Assembly (NCBI RefSeq): GCF_014284195.1
Contig: NZ_JACOGC010000002.1
Coordinates: 248,001-312,000 of the forward strand
Length of the DNA stretch: 64,000 nucleotides
Direction of reading: 5' to 3'
Source: Cognatundibacterium griseum
Lineage (GTDB): Bacteria > Pseudomonadota > Gammaproteobacteria > Burkholderiales > Burkholderiaceae_D
Part shown: positions 1-9,164 of the stretch, piece by piece
Numbering within the stretch: position 1 is the stretch's first letter
How the letters are laid out: each line of letters opens with the position of its first letter
Translations under genes and position numbers: made by a program
Notes under the pieces: model-generated
Told to the model about the DNA's origin: nothing
Databases searched by the model: none
Seen by the model: only the letters and a program-made list of their open reading frames with translations

Positions 1-1
1 G

Positions 2-172
2 GAACAGCGAGAGCGGGAACTGCTGACCATGGCGCCCGAGGCGCGTTACCAGTCTTTTCTGAAAACATATCCGACCATTGCAGCACGTATTCAGCTGCGC
101 GATGTTGCTCATTATCTGGGCGTCACGCCTGAAGCGCTGAGCCGTATCCGCAAGCGGATTGCATCAGACTGA
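2..172 (+). CDS. Crp/Fnr-family transcriptional regulator, C-terminal end (partial)
   Basis: Only the last 56 codons are inside the window; the reading frame is open from base 2 to the TGA at 170-172. The peptide carries the winged-helix end typical of Crp/Fnr regulators: a stretch like RYQSFLKTYP, then RDVAHYLGVTPEALSRIRKR, which is the DNA-recognition helix. The E-x-x-S-R pattern in that helix (EALSR) is the one FNR-type proteins use to read TTGAT half-sites, although it also occurs in other Crp relatives. The sensor domain is outside the window, so a redox role cannot be confirmed. It lies 2 kb from a perfect FNR-type palindrome, which makes it a natural candidate for the local regulator. 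Confidence 0.85.
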   Translation, partial: EQRERELLTMAPEARYQSFLKTYPTIAARIQLRDVAHYLGVTPEALSRIRKRIASD

Positions 173-223
173 CTCAGATTGATCTGACTGGCCGGATATA
201 ATTTGGCCAGTCAGCGCTTGTGT

Positions 224-2110
224 TCACTCTTCAAAAATATATTTTCCCGGAGCAGCACCCAATGCCGGATCGTCATGCGGATGCGGGGCCTTGATTTTGG
301 CAGCGGATGAATGCTGAGTCAGCCATTGCTCCCAATAATTCCACCACGAGCCGGATGTTGTTTCTGCTTCCTGCAGCCAGATTTCCGGATCATGGTAGCT
401 GAGCATGCGATGTCCGGCAGGCAGATGCTGGTAGCTGCGATGGGCGTGACCCGGTTCCGATACGATGCCCGCATTATGCCCGCCTGAGGCCAGTACAAAT
501 TCGATTTTGGCATCGGTCAGTACATGAATCTTGTACACGGAACGCCACGGTGATACGTGGTCTTTTGCTGTTCCCACCACAAACATCGGTGCCTGAATAT
601 CACGTAACGCGATGGCATGTTGATTGACTTCGTAATGCCCTTTCGCCAGATCATTATGCAGGAACAGATGTTTCAGATACTCGCTGTGCATGCGATACGG
701 CATGCGGGTGGTATCGGCATTCCAGGACATCAGGTCGTTTGGCTGGGTACGCAAACCAAGCATGTAGTCGCGCATGATTTTTGACCAGATCAGATCACGG
801 GAATTGAGTAGCTGAAAAGAGCCGGACATCTGCTTGCCATCCAGATAGCCTTGCTTCCACATCAGGGCGTCCAGCATTGCCAGCTGACTTTCGTCGATGA
901 ACAGACCGAGTTCCCCGGGTTCGCTGAAATCTGTCTGTGCAGCGAGCAGCGTGATACTGCGGATTTCCACCGGATGAGGGATTTCCTGACGCGCAATCTG
1001 ACCGGCCAGCGCCGCTGCTCCAATCGCCAGCAAGGTACCGCCCAGGCAATATCCCACCGCATGTACCGGGCGGTGGAAACGATGATGAATGTCATTCAGT
1101 GCGGCAAATAGCCCGCTGCTGAGATAATCGTCCATACCCAGATCACGGTCATTTTTATCGGGATTGCGCCATGAGATCATGAAGACCGTATGCCCTTGCT
1201 CCACCAGAAACCGGACCATGGAATTATGTGGCGACAAGTCAAGGATGTAATACTTCATGATCCAGGACGGAACGATCAGGACAGGTTCCGCGCAAACGGT
1301 GGCGGTTTGCGGAGAATATTGAATCAGTTCGATCAGATGATTACGGAACACTACTTTTCCCGCTGTCAGGGCGACATCGCGACCTGGCTGGAAAGTTCTG
1401 ACCGGATGATCATCCTGATTGCAGTGATCCGGGAGTTCACAACCCACGTCCTGCAACCAGTGCAGCCAGCCTGACAGCAGATTTTTACCGCCGCTTTGCT
1501 GTGTGGCATCGATGATTTCAGGGTTCAGCCAGCCGTAATTGGAAGGTGACGTCACATCAAGCAGCTGGCGCGCCATGAACTGCACCACATCTTCGTGATG
1601 CGCGGTGACACCGCGTATGCCGGTGGTGGCGCTCTGCCAGAAATCCTGCGTTTGCAGAAAAGCTTTGCTCATGGCATTGAATGGCCATTGAGCCCAGCCG
1701 GGATGAGAAAAGCGGTTATCCGGTATGGCGCTGTCTGCTGCCGGTGCTGCGCCCGGATTCGCGGAGGGTGTCGCTGGCGTCGTCATCTGCGCCAGATTGT
1801 TCCGCAAGAAAGCAGGCCATTCTGCTGCCTGCTGCTGCCACATGCCGATCAGATCGAGTTGCTTACCGGGGGCGGTTGCCAGATGCATGGCCCAGTCCAT
1901 CCATGCCAAGCTGACACTGGCCGGAGAAATCCCACCGGTCAGTTTGGCGATGTGGTTCTGCAGGGCCATATCCAGCGGGCTGACTGCCGCTTCTTTTCCG
2001 GTCAGATAACAGATCGGGGAATGCGGTGTATTTTCTGCTGGCGTGCCAGGGCCGGGCTGGCTTTGCTGAATGACGGTATCGGGCGTCTGGGCAGGTTTGG
2101 TCTTGCGCAT
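224..2110 (-). CDS. phaC: Class I-like poly(3-hydroxyalkanoate) synthase
   Basis: A 628-residue alpha/beta-hydrolase-fold polymerase that joins (R)-3-hydroxyacyl-CoA units into PHA granules. The lipase-like box is GYCLGG with the nucleophile Cys at about residue 355; the matching Asp is in GTAKDHVSPW (about 517) and the His in GGHNAGIVSEPG (about 545), so the triad is complete. The frame stays open further upstream, but the ATG at 2110 is preferred because a GAGGA Shine-Dalgarno sits 7 bases before it and the 36 residues upstream look non-coding. An FNR-type palindrome centred 74 bases upstream suggests induction at low oxygen. It is slightly longer than typical class I enzymes, with a Pro/Ala-rich N-terminal third. 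No phaA or phaB is adjacent. Confidence 0.93.
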   Translation of the reverse strand: MRKTKPAQTPDTVIQQSQPGPGTPAENTPHSPICYLTGKEAAVSPLDMALQNHIAKLTGGISPASVSLAWMDWAMHLATAPGKQLDLIGMWQQQAAEWPAFLRNNLAQMTTPATPSANPGAAPAADSAIPDNRFSHPGWAQWPFNAMSKAFLQTQDFWQSATTGIRGVTAHHEDVVQFMARQLLDVTSPSNYGWLNPEIIDATQQSGGKNLLSGWLHWLQDVGCELPDHCNQDDHPVRTFQPGRDVALTAGKVVFRNHLIELIQYSPQTATVCAEPVLIVPSWIMKYYILDLSPHNSMVRFLVEQGHTVFMISWRNPDKNDRDLGMDDYLSSGLFAALNDIHHRFHRPVHAVGYCLGGTLLAIGAAALAGQIARQEIPHPVEIRSITLLAAQTDFSEPGELGLFIDESQLAMLDALMWKQGYLDGKQMSGSFQLLNSRDLIWSKIMRDYMLGLRTQPNDLMSWNADTTRMPYRMHSEYLKHLFLHNDLAKGHYEVNQHAIALRDIQAPMFVVGTAKDHVSPWRSVYKIHVLTDAKIEFVLASGGHNAGIVSEPGHAHRSYQHLPAGHRMLSYHDPEIWLQEAETTSGSWWNYWEQWLTQHSSAAKIKAPHPHDDPALGAAPGKYIFEE

Positions 2111-2177
2111 CGGAGAATCCTCAGGTGATGGGCTCAGGTCGTGATTTTGATTGTCACAAAATGCAAGGTTGTTCGAA

Positions 2178-2191
2178 TTGATTCGAATCAA
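2178..2191. promoter_or_regulatory. FNR/Anr-type box between phaC and the efflux operon
   Basis: The sequence TTGATTCGAATCAA matches the FNR consensus TTGAT-N4-ATCAA perfectly and lies inside an 18-base perfect palindrome (2176-2193). The centre is at 2184.5. Leftward, a -10-like GACAAT (2155-2150) would give a start at about 2143, placing the box at -41.5. Rightward, a -10-like TACACT (2214-2219) would give a start at about 2226, again -41.5. That is the classic class II FNR activator position on both sides. The match and spacing are seen; binding is inferred. Confidence 0.8.
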
Positions 2192-2350
2192 TTTGATTGT
2201 GCACTCACAGCAATACACTACGATGACTTATGCCTGCTGTCGCGCAATTCAACATGGTTTATACATCAACAGCAGGGTATGATGTGATATTTTTATTGCT
2301 TAATTGATCATTTTTGTCTGACAACCACGCCGGAAAATGACTGGAAAAGT

Positions 2351-3661
2351 ATGAAAAACAGGATATTTCCAATTTATTTGATCTGCATCAGTCTTTTTGC
2401 GATGAGCTTGCCTGTCAACGCTGCGGAAACACTGGAACAGGCCTGGAGCATTGCTATGCAGCGCGATCATCAGCTTTTTGCGGCACAGCAAAAAGAGTTG
2501 GCGGCACAATCCATGACTGGTGCTGCGCGCGCAAATTACCTGCCAAAGCTGACGCTGGAATCCGGTTATCTGCGGACAGAAACCGAACCTGCTGCAAAAA
2601 TCAGTATTCCCGCCTTACCTATGCTCAAAGGAGCCAGCCTGCCGTTTGCCCAGGATGCCGCTTATTTTGGCGGCGTCACCATATCGGCACCGCTGATCAC
2701 TAGCGGAAAAATTGCATCCGGCGTGGCTGCAGCCGAAGCACTGAGCGAGGCGGCAGCTGCACAAACCACATTGACACGCAGTGAACAGAAACTGGCTGTC
2801 GCATCATCTTATATTGCGGTACTACGCGCTGAACATGCGGTCGCCGTGGCACAGAGTCATATTGACGCAGTCAGCAAGCATGTCAGTGATGTACAGCAGC
2901 TGGCAACACAAGGATATGTGGCGCGCCATGATCTGCTGGCCTCCGAAGTGGCACTGGCGAATGCGCGGCAGCTCGGCTTGCAGGCCAATAATGCGCTGGA
3001 ACTGGCGCGGGCAGCTTACAACCGCTGGCTGGGACGCAGCTTTGAACAACAGGTGGCGCTGGCGGATCTGGCGCTGTCTGCCGACAGTCAGACAGAAACA
3101 GCGCTCGCTACCTTATTGCAAACAGCCAGTACGGAGCGCCGGGAGCTGCAGGCGCTCGATCGTCAGAGCGAAGCTTACCGCCAGCAGGCATCCGGCATCC
3201 GGTCCGGACAACTGCCACAGCTTGGTATCAGTGCCGGTTACAACAAACTGGAAAACCGGTATCTCGCTGCGGATAAAGGCTGGTGGGTCGGGCTGGTCAT
3301 GAAATGGGAAATTTTTGATGGCGGACTGATCCGTCATCAGGCCTCCCAGTTATCGGCCAATGCGCAGGCTATCCGCGAGCTGGAGCAGGATGCACGGGAA
3401 AAAATTGCCTTGCAGGTCAGACAGTCATGGCTGAACCGCCAGGAAACCAAAGCGCGCCTACAGCTGGTGGCAAAGGCTGTCGAGCAGGCAGATGAAGTGT
3501 TGCTGCTGGCGCGAGAACGTTACCGCGAAGGGCTCGCACCGAACAGCGATGTGCTGGATGCAGAAACGCGGCGTCTGCAGGCGTATTCCAACCGCGATAA
3601 CGCCATTTATGACAATGAACTGGCACGTTTGCAATTACTGCATGTCACCGGTCAACTTTGA
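2351..3661 (+). CDS. TolC-family outer-membrane efflux protein
   Basis: A 436-residue outer-membrane channel component. It starts with a signal peptide (MKNRIFPIYLICISLFAM..., cleavage probably after VNAA). Two OEP-type halves follow, rich in Ala/Gln helical hairpins, with the usual family elements near the C terminus (GLAPNSDVLDAETRRLQA). It is the first gene of a rightward export operon: the HlyD-like adaptor begins 14 bases after its stop, and an ABC ATPase and two permeases follow. The 240-base gap to phaC holds the FNR box; the predicted 5' leader would be about 125 bases and includes a CCTGCTG/CAGCAGG inverted repeat. The substrate is unknown. Confidence 0.88.
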   Translation: MKNRIFPIYLICISLFAMSLPVNAAETLEQAWSIAMQRDHQLFAAQQKELAAQSMTGAARANYLPKLTLESGYLRTETEPAAKISIPALPMLKGASLPFAQDAAYFGGVTISAPLITSGKIASGVAAAEALSEAAAAQTTLTRSEQKLAVASSYIAVLRAEHAVAVAQSHIDAVSKHVSDVQQLATQGYVARHDLLASEVALANARQLGLQANNALELARAAYNRWLGRSFEQQVALADLALSADSQTETALATLLQTASTERRELQALDRQSEAYRQQASGIRSGQLPQLGISAGYNKLENRYLAADKGWWVGLVMKWEIFDGGLIRHQASQLSANAQAIRELEQDAREKIALQVRQSWLNRQETKARLQLVAKAVEQADEVLLLARERYREGLAPNSDVLDAETRRLQAYSNRDNAIYDNELARLQLLHVTGQL

Positions 3662-3675
3662 TGGATGAGTGAAGA

Positions 3676-4788
3676 ATGGAAAAGAAATCTCAATTATTGG
3701 GGCCAGCATTAATTGGTGCAGCTGCTATTGTGATTGTGGCAGGCGGCATGTACTACCTCGCCGGCAGCCGGCAGCTGCCGGAAGGGCTGATTGCCGCCAG
3801 CGGACGAATCGAAGGTGAGCGCATTGTGGCGGCTGCTAAGTTTCCGGGACGGATTCGTCAGATGCTGGCAAAAGAAGGAGATGCGATTGTTGCCGGTGCA
3901 GTGGTGGCGCAACTGGAAGATGACAGTTTTCTCGCAAAAACCGAGCAGGCAAAACAGGCATTGAATGCCACTGAAGCGCAGCTGGGTGCCGCCCAGGCGA
4001 GTCTTGAGATTGCGCAGAAAGAAGTACCGATCGGCGTCAGTGTGGCCGATGCAACGCTGAGTCAGGCACAGGCGGCGTTGCAAAAGGCAGAAGCGGTTGA
4101 ACAGCAGGCGGCACGCGATGCGCAGCGGCATAAAGAACTGTTTGAGCGCGGCGTGATTGAGCGTCATCGCTATGAACAGGCAGATCTCGGATGGCGTGTG
4201 GCCAGTGCCGATGTCAGCGCTGCGCAGCAGGCGGTGAGCCGTGCCCGGCAGGGCGCTGCGCAGGCGGGTCTCGGCAACGATAAAGTCAAGGCGAAGCAGA
4301 AGGAAGTGGATGCCTTGCGTGCGCAAAAAGATCGTGCCGCTGCGGCGGTCAGCGAAGCCAATTCGGTTTTGGCTGACCTGACGATTAAAGCGCCGTCGGG
4401 AGGTATCGTCCTGACACGCCTGCGTGAGCCCGGTGAAGTCGTCATACCGGGAGGTGCGGTGCTGGAAATGGTGAATCTCGATAATCTGTATCTGAAAGTG
4501 TATGTGCCCGAATCACGTATTGGTCAGGTCCGTCTGGGTTTGCCGGTACGGATTTATACCGATGCGCAGCCGGATAAATATTACGAAGGGAAGGTCAGCT
4601 ATATTTCATCGCGTGCAGAATTTACGCCGAAAGAAGTGCAAACCACCGATGAGCGGGTCAAGCTGGTGTACGCAGTCAAACTTGCCATTACAGGCAATCC
4701 GGGACATCAGCTGACTCCGGGGTTACCGGCAGATGCCGTCATCCGCTGGAAAGACGGTACCGAATGGCAAAAGCCACGCTGGAAATAA
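3676..4788 (+). CDS. HlyD/YhiI-like periplasmic adaptor (membrane fusion protein)
   Basis: A 370-residue adaptor linking an inner-membrane ABC exporter to the outer-membrane channel. One N-terminal membrane anchor (residues 8-29) is followed by a biotinyl-lipoyl-like half (GRIEGERIVAAAKFPGRI), a long alpha-helical coiled coil from about 80 to 230 (Ala/Gln/Lys-rich), the second lipoyl half (IKAPSGGIVLTRLREPGE) and a beta-barrel region. This order is that of E. coli YbhG/YhiI. Its stop overlaps the ATG of the ATPase gene, so the two are probably translationally coupled. Substrate not predictable. Confidence 0.9.
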   Translation: MEKKSQLLGPALIGAAAIVIVAGGMYYLAGSRQLPEGLIAASGRIEGERIVAAAKFPGRIRQMLAKEGDAIVAGAVVAQLEDDSFLAKTEQAKQALNATEAQLGAAQASLEIAQKEVPIGVSVADATLSQAQAALQKAEAVEQQAARDAQRHKELFERGVIERHRYEQADLGWRVASADVSAAQQAVSRARQGAAQAGLGNDKVKAKQKEVDALRAQKDRAAAAVSEANSVLADLTIKAPSGGIVLTRLREPGEVVIPGGAVLEMVNLDNLYLKVYVPESRIGQVRLGLPVRIYTDAQPDKYYEGKVSYISSRAEFTPKEVQTTDERVKLVYAVKLAITGNPGHQLTPGLPADAVIRWKDGTEWQKPRWK

Positions 4789-6788
4789 TGATGTCTTTGA
4801 CGATGCAGGCGGCTGAACCGGCGGAAAAAATCGTCGTTGATGCGCAGGAATTGGGCAAACGTTATGGCAGCCAGATTGCTATGGACGGGGTAACGCTGCA
4901 GGTCAGGGCGGGTGAAATCTACGGGTTGATCGGCCCCGATGGCGCAGGAAAAAGCAGCTTATTGAAATCGGTTGCCGGTGTCCTGGCGCATGACAGCGGG
5001 CGTCTGCAGATATTCGGGCAACTGGTTGATTCTGAGGCAGCCAGCGAAACGGTCAAAGACCGCATCGGCCTGATGCCGCAAGGTCTGGGACAAAACCTGT
5101 ATGGGGATTTGTCGGTGGAGGAAAACATCGACTATTTCGGTGGCCTGCGCCTGTTAAGCCGGGAGGAGCTCAGTGAGCGTAAAGAGGCATTACTAAAAAG
5201 CACCCGGCTGGAGCGCTTTCGCGACCGGCCTATGAAAAATCTCTCCGGCGGCATGAAACAGAAACTCGGACTGGTGTGCACACTGATCCACGAACCCAGA
5301 CTGGTGATTCTGGATGAACCTACAACGGGAGTTGACCCGGTTTCCCGCCGCGAATTCTGGAGCATTCTGGCACGTTTGCTGAAAGAAAAAGGCATTACTG
5401 CACTGGTATCAACGGCATATATGGATGAGGCCAGCCGCTTTCACCGCGTATCTCTGATGCACGCCGGAAAAATCCTGGCTTCCGGCGAGCCGGAAAAGAT
5501 CCGCGTACTGGCTGCCGGAAGCATTGTCGCCGGAGTGTGCGCAGACGCCGGGCAGCAAGTCTTGGCCGCGCATCGTTTGTCTGCGCAGTTTCCACAAATG
5601 GAAGTGCTGGGCCAGGAAATACGCGTGTTCACCGATACAACGGACAGACAGCAGGCCAGGGCGATGGTGCTGGAATGCCTGCAGGAAATTGCCTTATCCG
5701 CTTGTGAAGTGCTGGAGCCTGAACTGGAAGATGTGTTCATTGCCCTGTTGCGGCAAAAAAATCTGGTACGTCAAGAAACTGAAGCCGGCACGGCACAACT
5801 GCCGTCTGACGGCCCGCGCTGCAGCACGCAGGGGCTGGCAATCGAAGCGGAACAGCTGAGCCGCACTTTCGGAGAGTTCAAGGCAGTCGATCAGGTCAGT
5901 TTTCAGGTGCCCCAGGGGGAAATTTTTGGCTTGCTCGGCGCCAATGGTGCGGGCAAGAGCACCGTGATTAAAATGCTGACCGGCATTCTGAGTCAGACAG
6001 CAGGAAAAGGCCGGGTTGCCGGTGCCGACGTCCGTACCGGAGGTCGCCAGATCCGTGAACGCATTGGCTATATGTCGCAGGCATTTTCCCTGTATCTCGA
6101 TTTATCGGTGCTGGAAAATATCCGCCTGTATGCCGGTATTTATGGCCTGACAAGGAAAGAAACGGCTGCCCGTATGGACTGGATACTCGATATGGCGGGT
6201 CTGCGGCCTTTCGGACACAGCCTGACAGCCAGTTTGCCCATGGGGCTGCGGCAGCGGCTGGCGTTAGGCTGTGCCCTGATTCACCGTCCTCAGGTTCTGT
6301 TTCTGGATGAGCCGACTTCCGGCGTTGACCCGCTGGGGCGGCGCGCTTTCTGGGATGTGCTGTTCCGGTTGTCGCGGGAAGAAAATGTGACGATTCTGGT
6401 AACCACGCATTACATGTCGGAAGCGGAGCATTGCGATCATATTGCACTCATGTTTGCAGGCCGGGTCGTTGCCGATGCGTCACCGGAACAACTCAAGCTG
6501 GATGTGGAGCAGCAGGCTGGAAAACTGTATGAAATTCATTGTCAGGATGCACCGGCGGCAATGCTGCAACTGCAGGCTGCAGGATTTCTGAACGCAGCAT
6601 TGTTCGGATCTCGGATTCATGTCCTGCTGCCATCGCCTGAACGCGATTTACAGCAGATAACTGCCGTGCTGGGGAGTAGCGGAACAGTCAGTATCCTGCC
6701 GCGACGCTTATCGATGGAAGATGTATTTGTGCATATCGTGACCAAACTGGAGGCGCAAGACCGGCATCCGGGGGGAGGACAGTCATGA
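4788..6788 (+). CDS. ABC exporter ATPase with two nucleotide-binding domains (YbhF/RbbA-like)
   Basis: Two fused ABC domains. NBD1 has Walker A GPDGAGKS, signature LSGGMKQ and Walker B LVILDEPTTGVDP. NBD2 has Walker A GANGAGKS, a degenerate signature LPMGLRQ and Walker B VLFLDEPTSGVDP. The weak second signature means the two ATP sites are not equivalent, as I recall for the E. coli YbhF/RbbA type. The ATG at 4788 overlaps the previous stop (TAATG); another ATG follows at 4791 with better GGA spacing, and an in-frame ATG at 4764 is also possible. The 3' end overlaps the next gene by ATGA. It powers the two ABC-2 permeases downstream. Confidence 0.92.
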   Translation: MMSLTMQAAEPAEKIVVDAQELGKRYGSQIAMDGVTLQVRAGEIYGLIGPDGAGKSSLLKSVAGVLAHDSGRLQIFGQLVDSEAASETVKDRIGLMPQGLGQNLYGDLSVEENIDYFGGLRLLSREELSERKEALLKSTRLERFRDRPMKNLSGGMKQKLGLVCTLIHEPRLVILDEPTTGVDPVSRREFWSILARLLKEKGITALVSTAYMDEASRFHRVSLMHAGKILASGEPEKIRVLAAGSIVAGVCADAGQQVLAAHRLSAQFPQMEVLGQEIRVFTDTTDRQQARAMVLECLQEIALSACEVLEPELEDVFIALLRQKNLVRQETEAGTAQLPSDGPRCSTQGLAIEAEQLSRTFGEFKAVDQVSFQVPQGEIFGLLGANGAGKSTVIKMLTGILSQTAGKGRVAGADVRTGGRQIRERIGYMSQAFSLYLDLSVLENIRLYAGIYGLTRKETAARMDWILDMAGLRPFGHSLTASLPMGLRQRLALGCALIHRPQVLFLDEPTSGVDPLGRRAFWDVLFRLSREENVTILVTTHYMSEAEHCDHIALMFAGRVVADASPEQLKLDVEQQAGKLYEIHCQDAPAAMLQLQAAGFLNAALFGSRIHVLLPSPERDLQQITAVLGSSGTVSILPRRLSMEDVFVHIVTKLEAQDRHPGGGQS

Positions 6789-7939
6789 ATTTACGACGTA
6801 TCCGGGTAGTGGCATATAAGGAATGGCGCGAAATCGTGCGCGACAGATTATTCTTTATACTTGCCTTCGTTGTACCTTCTTTGCTGATGCTGCTGTTCGG
6901 TTATGGATTGTCGCTGGATGTGGAAAATATTCCGTTCGCGATTATTGATTACGATCAGTCATCCCTGTCCCGTGATTATGCGCACCGCTTCACGGATTCC
7001 CGCTATTTCTCATTTCAGGGCTATGCACAGCGAGAGGCCGAGGTGGAAAGACTGGTCATCGATAACACGCTGCGGGCAGTCATCATTATTCCTCCTCGCT
7101 TCGGTGAAGATCTCAGAGCGGGACGTGCAACCGATGTCCAGACCTGGATTGACGGTACTTTTCCATTCCGCGCCCTGACCACGAAAGGATATGTCACGGC
7201 CATTAATGCTGCTGTTAATCTGGAAAACCTGTCGGCCCATGTGTCGGCACTCAGCGGCGTCCGGCAGGAAGATATTCAGTCACATTTGCAGCCTGTACAG
7301 CTGGAAACCCGCTATCTGTATAACCAGGAAGTGAAAAGCATCTGGTCGGTTGCGCCGAAGCTGATCATGGTGATTCTGATGCTGTCACCGCCGTTTCTGA
7401 CCGCGCTCGGTGTGGTGCGGGAAAAGGAATCCGGAGCGATTTACAATGTGTATTCTTCCACGCTGTCACGGGGGGAATACCTGATCGGGAAATTATTACC
7501 TTATGTCGGTATTTCAGTCATCAATGCCTGTGCGCTGACGGCGTTTGTGTTATTGCTGTTCGGCGCACCGTTCAAGGGCAATCTGCTTTTCTTTCTCCTT
7601 GCTACGATTTTGTATGTGATTTGCACGACCGGTATCGGTTTGCTGGTATCGGTGGTGGTCAATACTCAGGTGGCTGCCATGGTGGGAACAGCGATTGTGA
7701 CAGTGGTGCCTGCCGTACTCTATTCCGGAATGATTATTCCGATTCCTTCCCTGTCGGCGGTCGCGGCTGTGATCGCGCACCTGCTGCCTGGAATGTATTA
7801 CGCAGAAATTGTGATCGGCAGTTTTTTGAAAGGTGTTGGTTTGATGGCCCTGTGGCCGGATATGCTGATTCTGGCAGCCTATGCCGCCGTGCTGTTCAGT
7901 GCCGGTTTTCTGGCATTTCATAAACGTCCGCGTTATTGA
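6785..7939 (+). CDS. ABC-2 type permease (YbhS/YhhJ-like), first of two
   Basis: A 384-residue inner-membrane permease. One N-terminal membrane helix (about 23-42, FFILAFVVPSLLMLLFGYGL) is followed by a large periplasmic loop to about residue 180, then five hydrophobic helices to the C terminus, which is the ABC2_membrane_3 layout. The conserved VREKESGAIYNVYSS segment, the usual cytoplasmic coupling helix, is present. It overlaps the ATPase gene by 4 bases (ATGA). A second permease follows, so the transporter is probably a heterodimer, as in YbhFSR. Confidence 0.9.
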   Translation: MNLRRIRVVAYKEWREIVRDRLFFILAFVVPSLLMLLFGYGLSLDVENIPFAIIDYDQSSLSRDYAHRFTDSRYFSFQGYAQREAEVERLVIDNTLRAVIIIPPRFGEDLRAGRATDVQTWIDGTFPFRALTTKGYVTAINAAVNLENLSAHVSALSGVRQEDIQSHLQPVQLETRYLYNQEVKSIWSVAPKLIMVILMLSPPFLTALGVVREKESGAIYNVYSSTLSRGEYLIGKLLPYVGISVINACALTAFVLLLFGAPFKGNLLFFLLATILYVICTTGIGLLVSVVVNTQVAAMVGTAIVTVVPAVLYSGMIIPIPSLSAVAAVIAHLLPGMYYAEIVIGSFLKGVGLMALWPDMLILAAYAAVLFSAGFLAFHKRPRY

Positions 7940-7975
7940 TGCCGCCGAATCACCTGATGCTCTGGAGCCCGACGT

Positions 7976-9136
7976 ATGTTTTTATTTGACCGTATCTGGT
8001 GGAGCCGCCTGCAGGCGATGACCTGGAAAGAGTTATTGCAGTTATTCCGCGATCCGGTGCTGCTGATTTTTGTGCTGTACGCATTTTCTGCCGATATTTA
8101 TAACGCTGCGTCCGGCGTGTCATTCCAGTTAAATAATGCGGCATTAGTCTTGTCGGATATGGATCGCAGTGCGGCTTCCCGTGAACTGGCCGGACGTTTC
8201 ATGCCACCAGAGTTCCGTTGGGCGGGCACGATCAGCCATGCTGCGCAGGGGCAGCGGCTGCTGGATGATGGAAAGGCGATGGCTGTGCTGGATATTCCGC
8301 CTGGCTTTGGTGCCGCTTTAGCCCGTGGCGAAAAAGCGGCAGTGCAATTGCAGATTGATGCTTCCAATTCCGTGCAGGGTTTTCTCGCATCGGTGGATGC
8401 GACGCAGATTGTGGCGCGGTTCGGGCTGGAGCAGATCGCCGGGCAATGGGGCATCAACCCGGGCGGCGGAAATGCAGCAAGGGATTTGCCGATGATCCGG
8501 AGTCACACGCGGGTCTGGTTTAACCCGAATCAGAACGATGCCTGGTTTATGGGAATCTCGGAATTACTGAATGTGGTGACTTTATTTTCCATGCTTTTGC
8601 CGGCAGCCGCCATGGTGAGGGAAAAAGAACGCGGAACGATCGAACAGTTGCTGGTATCGCCACTGTCACCGATGCAGATCATGGTGCCAAAGATGATAGC
8701 GATGGTGGCCGTGATTCTGGCAGGAACCGCACTGGGGCTGTTTGGCATGCTGATTCCGGTGTTTTCGATTCCGGTTAACGGCAGTCTGTTGCTGTTTTTT
8801 GCGCTGACAACCTTATACGTCAGCACGCTGGCAGGAATAGGAATCCTGATTGCGACCGTGACCAGAAATATGGCGCAGGCAGGCATGATGGTGATTCTGA
8901 TTCTGGCGCCGATGATGTTTTTATCCGGAGCCTGGACTCCGCCTGAGGCAATGCCTGCCGTGATGCGTTTCGGGATGTACGTGTCGCCTTTGTATTACTA
9001 CATCAATGCCAGTTATGGCATTCTGATGAAAGGTGCCGGGATCGTCGTGCTGTGGCCGATGTTTCTGGGTATCTTCTGTATCGGCGTGCTCGTCAGTATC
9101 AGTACGATACGGCGTTTTCATCGGCAGTTTGCCTGA
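7976..9136 (+). CDS. ABC-2 type permease (YbhR-like), second of two
   Basis: A 386-residue paralogue of the gene before it, with the same layout: N-terminal helix, periplasmic domain, then VREKERGTIEQLLVSPLSPMQIMVPK as coupling region and five C-terminal membrane helices. It starts with ATG 36 bases after the previous stop. With the TolC-like protein, adaptor and ATPase it completes a tripartite exporter. In E. coli, YbhGFSR-type pumps export small cationic or amphiphilic compounds; no substrate can be read here. The next gene, an enoyl reductase, begins only 28 bases later, so the metabolic genes downstream may be co-transcribed. Confidence 0.9.
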   Translation: MFLFDRIWWSRLQAMTWKELLQLFRDPVLLIFVLYAFSADIYNAASGVSFQLNNAALVLSDMDRSAASRELAGRFMPPEFRWAGTISHAAQGQRLLDDGKAMAVLDIPPGFGAALARGEKAAVQLQIDASNSVQGFLASVDATQIVARFGLEQIAGQWGINPGGGNAARDLPMIRSHTRVWFNPNQNDAWFMGISELLNVVTLFSMLLPAAAMVREKERGTIEQLLVSPLSPMQIMVPKMIAMVAVILAGTALGLFGMLIPVFSIPVNGSLLLFFALTTLYVSTLAGIGILIATVTRNMAQAGMMVILILAPMMFLSGAWTPPEAMPAVMRFGMYVSPLYYYINASYGILMKGAGIVVLWPMFLGIFCIGVLVSISTIRRFHRQFA

Positions 9137-9164
9137 ACCTGCAGTGCCATCAGAGATGTTTTAA

